DNA from: Erodium maritimum
Lineage: Eukaryota; Streptophyta; Magnoliopsida; Geraniales; Geraniaceae
Length of the DNA stretch: 64,000 nucleotides
Assembly (NCBI GenBank): GCA_963921825.1
Contig: OY997594.1
Coordinates: forward strand, 3,539,001 to 3,603,000
Direction: 5' to 3'
The notes beneath the pieces are model-generated. The model did not search any database and was not told the DNA's origin. It saw nothing but the letters and a program-made list of their open reading frames with translations. Shown piece by piece: positions 56,223 to 64,000 of this stretch. Within the stretch, counting starts at the first letter, position 1, and each line of letters opens with the position of its first letter. A program made the translations under genes and the position numbers.

Positions 56223-56721
56223 TTTTTCCCCTTAATAATAGTGAAAATTAAATATATCGAATCGATTGACCACCGCTCCGCTTATGTGCAAATGAAGTGA
56301 AAAAAAGAAAAACATATTGGCTTCATTGGCAGGGAATGCAGTGTGAGTTCCAGAGTCTTAATAAAAAAAGCCCATGTTCCTCACCGCGTGTCGGGCCTAT
56401 AATTCCATGCGGCCCAATAATCTAAAACCCAATACGAACAAGCTCATATCTCCTCGTTGTACTCTTTTCCAACAAAAGAAAACATGGAAGCATGTAAAAA
56501 TTGACCAATTTTAACAGGACAGCATGCAATTTACAAGATCAAGTTCGAAGCATGTATCACCGTTAACGTATGAACATTTTTCTGACTATTTCAACAACCA
56601 GAGAAACAAGGAGTAAAATAACGTATGTCTATATCATGTAAATCCCCTTTTCGAGATTATTATCAGGAGTAAAAATATCGATTAAAACAGGGGGAGAAAG
56701 TTAGGCGTTTTGAATGTACAG

Positions 56722-59700
56722 CTACGTATTTGAATTCCTCTTCTTCACATATCCGCTAGTCTCCTCTGCAACCTTCGACCAGACATTTGCGATCTTCTCT
56801 GCATACCCCGCCTGTTAAGATCATAAGGTAACGTTGAGGATTAAGGTTGGGAAGTATATAATTGCAACAAGAAATGTAGGTAGCTGCTAAGGAGCGCCTT
56901 TTGCAGGTTTCTAGGCTGTAATGTCGAAGTTCATGCGATCAAATTTAGAAAATAGTGGCATAATAATTATATGGGATCATGATGCTTTACAATTCAAGAT
57001 GTGCATCTTTAGCATTAGATGTCGAAATGGCTTTGAGAAATGTATGCACAACATAGAAGATTTACACTCACTTTCCAAATCTGAGATTTATCGTTTTATA
57101 TACTCTATATATGGATAACGTTAATAACACACCCTCCACAACCTTTTACTTTCAAAACACACTGTAGAGGTGCTGTCATATCAGAAACATGCTATCGCCT
57201 TTCTCTTAAATATAAGAAACCACTGTCCATTAATTTGGGTCACGTTTTTTGCACATGACTTCACATATTTGCATGGTTTTTTTGACGTCATCAGCCAAAA
57301 TTAACGAAGTTAGTGGTTTTTTGTGTCTATGGGAAAGGTGACTGTTTTCTGATATGACATCACCTTTACAGTGTGTTTTGCAAATCAAAGTTCGTCATGC
57401 GGGTGTTTATAACATTTTCCTTATTCTATAATAGCATGATTGCATATATCACCAGTACAAGGAAAGAAAAAGAAACGTTGCCTAAGGGAATATTGAATAC
57501 CTGATTAACAACAAACCCCTTCAACATGTTCAACAAGTCAGCCTGCCTTTCTCTGTCAAGCCTTTCTAGCTCAGCCCTGTTATTTTCCTGCATATAAAGC
57601 ATCATTCATCTATACGTCACTGATGAAGATCGCGGAAGAACACTTGAAATCAACCATAGGCAATTTTTTTTAGTAATTAATGAAAGAATTGAAAAGCGCA
57701 TGAACAAATATTAGCAGATTGTCCATTTCTAACTACAGGATTTGCATACGGTAGAAGGACAATCAGCATGCACAAGACATCAATTACATTTTAACACGAA
57801 ACTAGGAGACATTGGCACACATAAAAAGGTGCAGAGTGAAAAAATATCAAAGCATACATTACATAGTACTACATAAACGCAAGAGCTAATATCCAGAAAT
57901 CCAATCCATTAGTTATGTGCACTTCCAACTATTCAATTTTCATGAAATGACTAGATTTTATTTCAATGGTTGTACTCTATAATAATTCAGTAATGCATGC
58001 ATCCTCACTCCCCAGCAAGTGAGATAGATACTATTCTCATATTTCAAAAATACTTTTAGCCTGTATGTAAAAGGACATCACTAGATTTGTTTACTTTAGA
58101 GGTGCCCAGTGGAGGTAGATGTTCACCCAAAACCACCATGTTAATTGTCATCTATAAATTTATTTAAGATGTCCAACGTCTATTTGATTGGTTATTGTGA
58201 CTTTACGATACAGATCTTCGGAACATTCCTCATAACTCTAAGGTACATTGAAACTAGTCATCAACTGCTACCATGTATTTCATATGAACTCTATGTCAGG
58301 TAAAGCTAGTCATCAACTAGTTTAGAGCGATCTCCAGATTCCAAACCAACTCCACTACTCAAGCTGCCAACTGATCTGCGAACTCTAAAAAGAGTATAAT
58401 TCAGCCGTGATTTACAATTTAAGAGCCACACTTTTTAGTTTCTACAAGGAAGCTACCTGGTAAAATTAATGAAATCATATCACATCTTAGGTATCAGCTA
58501 AACTTGCCCCCTACCAAAATTAAAACAAAAAACGAATGAACCCTAAAACTGACCCTAAACATACCAAACCTATTGTCTGTTGGGAACTTCTATTCACACC
58601 CATGCTTTGAGCATGGAGATGTGAAATCAAGGTCAAATGATGAGGACACTCTTCAAAGAAAGTTCAGTAATCCCTTTGCCATCCAAATACATTCTTCTCA
58701 GGTTCTTTTCTACTGAACCACCCCTCTATCATATCTAACGACCACCAGCCATAAGTGAACCTTTTTCACATTCTTCATTGGATGTGTGGGCACACAGGAT
58801 AAAGGAGGGTTGTTGTTAGGGTTGTGACAGCCACACGAAAAACCCTTGTCACATACTTATGCTATGAACCATAACACAGATTGGATTAACGGTAAAAGGT
58901 AAATCATAGTTACAGATATATAGAGTCTATAGACTAAATGACCAGGCTACAAGGATAGATAACTTATGTCACTGTAATACTTGACAGCAATATGCATATT
59001 GACAAGTTAGAGATACCCTGATGCAACACTAGAAAAGGGATGGGTAAAGTGAAGTATTTCAAGGATGAGATGTTGTGGAGCGAAATAACGTTAGCAGCAG
59101 CATGATCATATTGTATGACAAAAGAACATGGCAGTCAACACTAGAACTAAAGAATGAAGTTGATTAATCTTGATTACAATGATTGACCAGCATACAAATA
59201 ACCAATGTATAAACATTTAAGCAGAACAATCAGATAAAGGCACCACAAACCCGGAATAGTAAGGCAGGTGTGGTATGGGCTGAAGCAGTATGAAAAATAA
59301 AGCATGGACATTGATCCAACAAGATAACTGCTAAAAATGTTTCAATCATAGAGCAAGGGATGAAACGCAGAACAAGGATCATATATCCTAACTTGGGACA
59401 GTTTTTTTTTTGAAAAGCCTAACTTGGACAGTTGACATTAAAAAGTTCGTCGAATCAAATACTTCTAGCAAGAGATCTAATTCCAGGACATACAAATTTT
59501 CATCACCTATAAACAGAATGAAGAAGAGTACACAAACTTCTAGTATGCATGGCAAATATCATAAGCACACAAATAATTCAGGAGCTGCAGAGCTATAAAT
59601 TAACTAGTTAAAGTACACATGTAAACTGATGCGACCCAGCCCCATCATTAAATAAATTGAGGATTTCATAAAAGACGCCATACCTTGATCCGCTCGTACT

Positions 59701-61676
59701 CTCTAATTGAGATATTTTTAGCATCCTCAGTAACTCTTATCGTTTCTTTCAGTTCCTCTATCTTCCGAATCCTTGACTTGTCACCACCAAATGTCTTTGA
59801 AGCTGTGGCTTCAAGTTTCTCAGCTCTTGAGCGCAAGGAAGACAGCTCTGATATAAGAGTCTGCACTGATAATAAAGCGCTTGTGCGATCTGAGAATGCA
59901 CTATGAACAGCTAACATCATCCCAAGATGCTCATGGAGTGCGTCCTACATATAAGGTAAGAACCCAATTTAAATTGGACGGCGGCATTACTTCTTTTCAA
60001 ACTTGATTTCGTCAAATAGTTGAATGGCGTAAATTGGCACAAGTACAAAAAAGATGGCAGCAAAGGCAATTGGCCAGCAACAACTAACATTAAAAGCAAG
60101 TTTGAATTACTTACAATGAATTACTAATACAAGAACATATATGGAAGTTGAGCTTTTAACAAACAAACAAAAAGCAGCCAATAACACAAGTTTGCACCTT
60201 ACCATATGTTTCACGGTCTGCCCATTCAATTCGCGATAGAATCTGCTCGCTTTGACTGCAGCAGTAGCCAAATCTTTCATATCCGCAGCCCGTGCTCTTT
60301 GAGCATTAAACATGGCCTCCTCTGTCTCGAACTTTGCCAACTTAATCAATGCTAAACCTAATGCTCCCATTGTCTCTCCCATGTCTTGCTGAGCTTTGAC
60401 AAGGGATTCAGCCTAAGCAGATCCGAACAACGAGAAAACAATCCAATAATTACTCTAAGTCACACTTTAATGTTACGAGAACAATGCAAAGATCAATCCA
60501 AATCATTAATTCATGACCATAAGCAGCTAAATATTCAACTAGATATTCAAAGGACAAAACAACTGAATTCTACAACAATCAGCTACAATTATTAGGTGCG
60601 CTTACTTGTCGAGAAGCATTGCTGAGCTGATGCTCAAGATACTGCATCTTCTCTTTCTTTTCGATGAATTCCTTATCTTCTTCAACAACGGGCGGTCTGG
60701 AACCACCCCAATCATTTGCTACCGATTGCCTCAACTCCTTGAACAACCGCAACAAATCCCTTCCCGCTTTTGCCGGCTGCACAACCTCATTTGGCATGAT
60801 TGCACTTTCCCCGAACAGCTGCTTAGGAAGCCTAACAGCACCATCAAGCATCCTCGAGGCCACATCAGTGGTTGTGGGTAATGGAAGCTTTCCCGGAACC
60901 TGCAAGAACACCCTCAATTCATCGCTCTTCTTAATCACAGGGTGAGCCGCCAATCTCATCAAATACTTCTCCAATGCTACTCTCCTCTGCTCCACAAATT
61001 CTTGCTTCTGCATCACCTGGCTCTCCACCACATTCTTGTCCGGCCTCGGCGGGATGAAGAATCCCCTGTAAGACTCAGCCAACCTATCCCCCAATGTCAC
61101 CACATCTCTAAACCGTCTCCGCACATTGAGCTCAGATTTACCAAACTCAGGCATGTTCGTTCTAGTTGTAATCAGATATGTAAAATAATTGTTCCCACCA
61201 GGAACCAGTGAATTGGCAGTCGATTGCTCTTTCTGTGGACTCGAAACAGTAATTCTAAGATAATCAGAACCAGAACCAGAACCGGAACTGGAAGAAACCG
61301 ATCTCGAGAAACTCATGGAAGTCTGTGGACTCTGGCCGGGGCTGTCGATGCCGCCGTTGAATTCGCCGGCATTATCGCCACCAAAGGGGCTGAAAACAAC
61401 ATCGGCGTAAGCAGGCGGATCGATGTAGGAGTTCACGGTGGCGTTAGGGTTTCGAAAAGGCGAGCGATAGAGAGGGGGCGAGAGTAGCGGATCGGACTCA
61501 GCCGGAGTGGTGGTGATCGGAGGTGAGAGAGGATGCACGGTGTCGGAGAGGGAGGAGGCCATGGCGCTCCGGTAATCGGACAACGATGCTCCGCCGTTCG
61601 ACGGCTCGTCGTCGAGAACGAGATTCTCCATTTCTTCCTTCGAAGCGTAGAGACGAGCTTCCTCAGAACCCATCAT
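56722..61676 (-). CDS. SNX2: Sorting nexin 2 (PX and Vps5-type BAR domains)
   Basis: Five exons: 61676-60606, 60412-60203, 59944-59684, 57587-57501 and 56811-56722, all GT-AG and phase 0, giving 572 residues, the same as Arabidopsis SNX2B. Residues 1-135 are a disordered, Ser/Pro-rich region. The PX domain is at about 138-262, with the basic phosphoinositide-binding RRRFRD at 186-191 and FIPPRPDKN at 207-215. The Vps5-like BAR domain covers about 300-572 (DLLRLFKELRQSV; FETEEAMFNAQRARAADMKDLA; IREYERIKENNRAELERL). It is a retromer-associated coat protein that tubulates endosomal (TGN/prevacuolar) membranes together with SNX1. The start MMGSEE was chosen over the ATG 57 bp upstream because plant SNX2 proteins begin this way. 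Intron 4 holds a family D element; intron 3 is 2.1 kb. Confidence 0.95.
57112..57425. repeat. Foldback element family D in SNX2 intron 4
   Basis: Starts GGATAACGTTAATAACACAC and its right side has GGGTGTTTATAACATTTTCC. The central CTTTCTCTTAAATATAAGAAAC and its mirror follow the copy at 26651-26975. Confidence 0.7.
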
Positions 61677-62340
61677 CTTCTCTCTACTACCTTTAGATCG
61701 AAGCTCGCGACGAAAACCCCAAACAACGCTCAATCTTCTTCAATCCAGAGAATTGAGAGGAAAGAATTGAAAGCGAAACAAAATCAAGTTGATTTGTTCA
61801 TCGTGATTAGGCTAAGAACTGATGAGGAAGAGATTTACAGGAGCTTGAGCTTCGACTACGAGCAGAAAGTGTTCATCGCCGTCGTAGAAGGCGGCTCCGG
61901 GAGCGGCGGAGCTGAATCACGGTTGAGAGACTTGAGAAGTCTTTGGGCTGATGATCTTGTGAGGTGTGATTATATGAGGACGAGTACACGGTATGATGCT
62001 GTGATGCGGTCAATTTTGCGTTCATTCATCATCTTCTTCTGACGTATAGTGTAGTTGGGCTTATGTAGTTGATGGGCCGAGGCCCAAACGAGTACGTAAG
62101 AGCGTGCCGAACAGAATCGGTAAAGTATTTGATGAGAAACACTTCCAAGCTCATTGTGGCTTAAGGGTGCTCAAAAAATTCCTATCTTACTCAATTCATT
62201 TGTTAATCCGGTCAATACTTACCTACGTAAGATATATAAAATCGAATTTTCATGAGCCTGTATCACTATAGACGGATGTCGGATTTTGAGGATCACTTGT
62301 CTGTCCGCTTCTCTTGATAAGTCTCCCTATTTTATGTTAT
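61677..62340. other. SNX2 5' flank
   Basis: Leader and promoter region of the minus-strand SNX2 gene. The part 61740-62040 keeps a plus-strand open frame continuing from within SNX2 exon 1, discussed as a finding. No divergent gene could be identified. After about 62100 the sequence becomes repeat-like. Confidence 0.4.
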
Positions 62341-62344
62341 GTAC

Positions 62345-62975
62345 AAACTCAAATCGATAAGTTTAACTTTGGTTAGGGTTATTGGGGATTGGCTTTCTCT
62401 GGTGGTGGCTTAGCCATCGTCGAATTATGGTTGATTGTGGTGCTGGCCATCAATCAATTGGTTTCCCTTGTTTTGGAGGAGCCAATAGCTAGGATTCTTG
62501 GACCGGGTAGGGATAGGGTTTGAGATGGTGGCTCTGCTTCTTCTGTTGGGGTGGTGATTGGCTGGTTTTGATTGTCTTCAGTGAGCCCTTTATCATTGAG
62601 CTTCTTGGTTGGTTCAATAGAGTACTAGACTCTTTGTTTCAGTTGTTCTTTAAGTTAGGTTTGCTGGTTTTGAGGATAGTGTTAGGTGCTGAGACCCTGC
62701 TTTGGTTTATCTCCCCTTGTTGGGAGTGTTTGATTTTCTTGGTTGCCCCTGCTTGGGCTTAGGTTTGTTGTGGTGTTTTTTCGGTTTCTGCTCTTCATGT
62801 TAGTTAAAATTGGGTTTGTAGACCAATGTTGTACCCATTATATGGGATTTGTTCTGGTTTGAGGTGCTTCTAGCATACTCTGGTTTGTACTTGAGGGGTT
62901 CCCCTTGTCCTTGTTTTCAAGTTGGAAACTTGGCTTTTATTGGATAAAAAAAAACTTGCTGATCAAAAAAAAAAG
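62345..62975 (+). repeat. LINE 3' end with A-rich tail
   Basis: A T/G-rich, non-coding stretch ends in GGATAAAAAAAAACTTGCTG followed by ATCAAAAAAAAAAG (62941-62974). This is the usual look of a plant LINE 3' UTR and poly(A) end. No reverse transcriptase is left upstream. Confidence 0.5.
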
Positions 62976-63359
62976 TTTAACTTTTGGGTGCGGCGAAGTC
63001 GTTGTAGCGTACTTTGTCCACATAGGAGTTTTGGGAGTGCAGTTCAGATCTGGTGTGGGATTACTTTCCCATCTTCGGTTGTTGATTGTAGCGGCTCTGT
63101 TCTGTTTGCTCTGGGAGTTCTTCTCCGTCGATACCTGGCTCCCTTTGCTGTCATCGATGTTTATACGACGGCTCGTTCTTTACTCTGTGTGGGAAGCGTT
63201 TCTTCTGTAGGAGATCGTTGGGGTTTTGTGTGAGCTGAACCTGTCGTTGGCTGTTGTGGTGTTGGCCCCAGCTCGTCGGAGGTTCTCTTCGGTGCTATAG
63301 TGTTTCTGGATAGGAAAGGGTTCTGCTCATTCGTTGGGTGGCCTGGCGTATCGTTGTTC

Positions 63360-64000
63360 TCTGGTCGTGGGACGCGTTTCTCCATCCTTGGGTGTTGATC
63401 GTCGTGGATTCAGCGGCGCGTCAGGGTTTTGGTACTGTTGGCCTTCTCGACTGTTTTAGTTTGTGTCCCCGCTTACCCTCTTTTCGATATCTGTTCAGTA
63501 TTCATTTGCTTCCTTCCACTTCGGTGTTAGGGCTTGCCGGTTTAAGCTGTTGGCCGCCGGTGAGAAGTTCGGCATTTGTGCCTCTTAGATGTCTACTTTC
63601 AGTTTCGTTTTTAGGGTTTAGTGTGTCTGGTTGGGTTTGACTCCTCGGACATGTCTTTGTCGTTCGGTGTTGTCCATCGACCTATTATTTTTCATCTTCC
63701 AGTCTTTGTGATCGGTTGATGATCCTAATGAGACAATGTGTTTTCATTATTAGGCAGTCGGTTGGTTTTTTCAGTATCGCTGGTGCTTAATGATTGCAAA
63801 ATCCGGGTGATGGACCATTCCTTTTTATGTGCTTCAGGGTAAGAATATCTGGGTTTTAGACCTGCTTTTCTGTTGAGTTCTTAATGGTTGTAATATTTGG
63901 GTATTTAGACATTTTTCTTTGTTTGCACCCCTTGTTGGGTTAGTCTTGAGGTTGTGCTTTTTGCCAGCGCTCACGTCTGTTATTGGCTTCGCTTGTCTTC
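63360..64000. repeat. Interspersed repeat R, copy 2 (runs off the window)
   Basis: Same order as 45740-46295: GGGTGTTGATCGTCGTGG, TTTGTGTCCCCGCTTACC, CTTCCACTTCGG, GGTTTAAGCTGTTGGCCG, CAGTCGGTTGGTTTTTTC. It continues past the window edge. Confidence 0.6.

Noticed and set aside
1-64000. CRISPR array, prophage, bacterial operon or organelle DNA insertion
   Set aside because: No evenly spaced repeats with unique spacers, no prokaryotic gene order, and no plastid or mitochondrial gene sequence was recognised.

Overview
This window is nuclear DNA from a flowering plant, probably a eudicot. The protein-coding genes have several short GT-AG exons separated by AT-rich introns. The products include plant-typical families: CHX antiporter, WRKY33-type factor, chloroplast VIPP1, a PIP-type secreted peptide and a PADRE/DUF4228 protein. 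Short inverted-repeat transposons (MITEs) are abundant. I saw no bacterial operon, CRISPR array, tRNA or rRNA.

Layout. At the left edge is the 3' end of a carboxylesterase (CXE) gene (2-328, +). Next are a complete CHX15-like cation/H+ antiporter (1240-5189, -, 3 exons) and branched-chain 2-oxoacid dehydrogenase E1-alpha (6161-11006, -, 9 exons). Then come RNA polymerase subunit 8 (13322-15889, +, 4 exons), VIPP1/IM30 (16827-22933, +, 11 exons), a one-exon PIP-like peptide gene (24155-24367, +) and SRP14 (25468-27946, -, 4 exons, the first coding only the ATG). A group I WRKY33-like factor (31331-33973, +) and a DUF4228/PADRE protein (39938-40411, -) follow. A gene-poor 16-kb stretch then holds one young Ty1/copia element (46721-51753). 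A five-exon sorting nexin 2 gene (56722-61676, -) precedes a LINE-derived repeat field at the right edge.

The genes are independent eukaryotic transcription units. They cover ion transport, mitochondrial leucine/isoleucine/valine breakdown, transcription, thylakoid membrane upkeep, ER targeting, endosomal sorting and immunity. The PIP-like peptide and the WRKY33-like factor both belong to pattern-triggered immunity in Arabidopsis, but nothing here shows that they are co-regulated.

Most of the non-genic structure is short repeats. At least eight foldback or terminal-inverted-repeat families recur, many of them inside introns of otherwise intact genes. Several elements keep clean target-site duplications: TTA or TAA for Harbinger-like copies, CCTACAAC for a hAT-like copy and ATAAA for the copia element. 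The most unusual gene structure is in the WRKY33-like gene. A 203-bp tandem duplication copies an entire 80-bp intron plus the following coding segment. It creates an extra in-frame 123-nt cassette exon that repeats a Ser-Pro-containing stretch of the protein.
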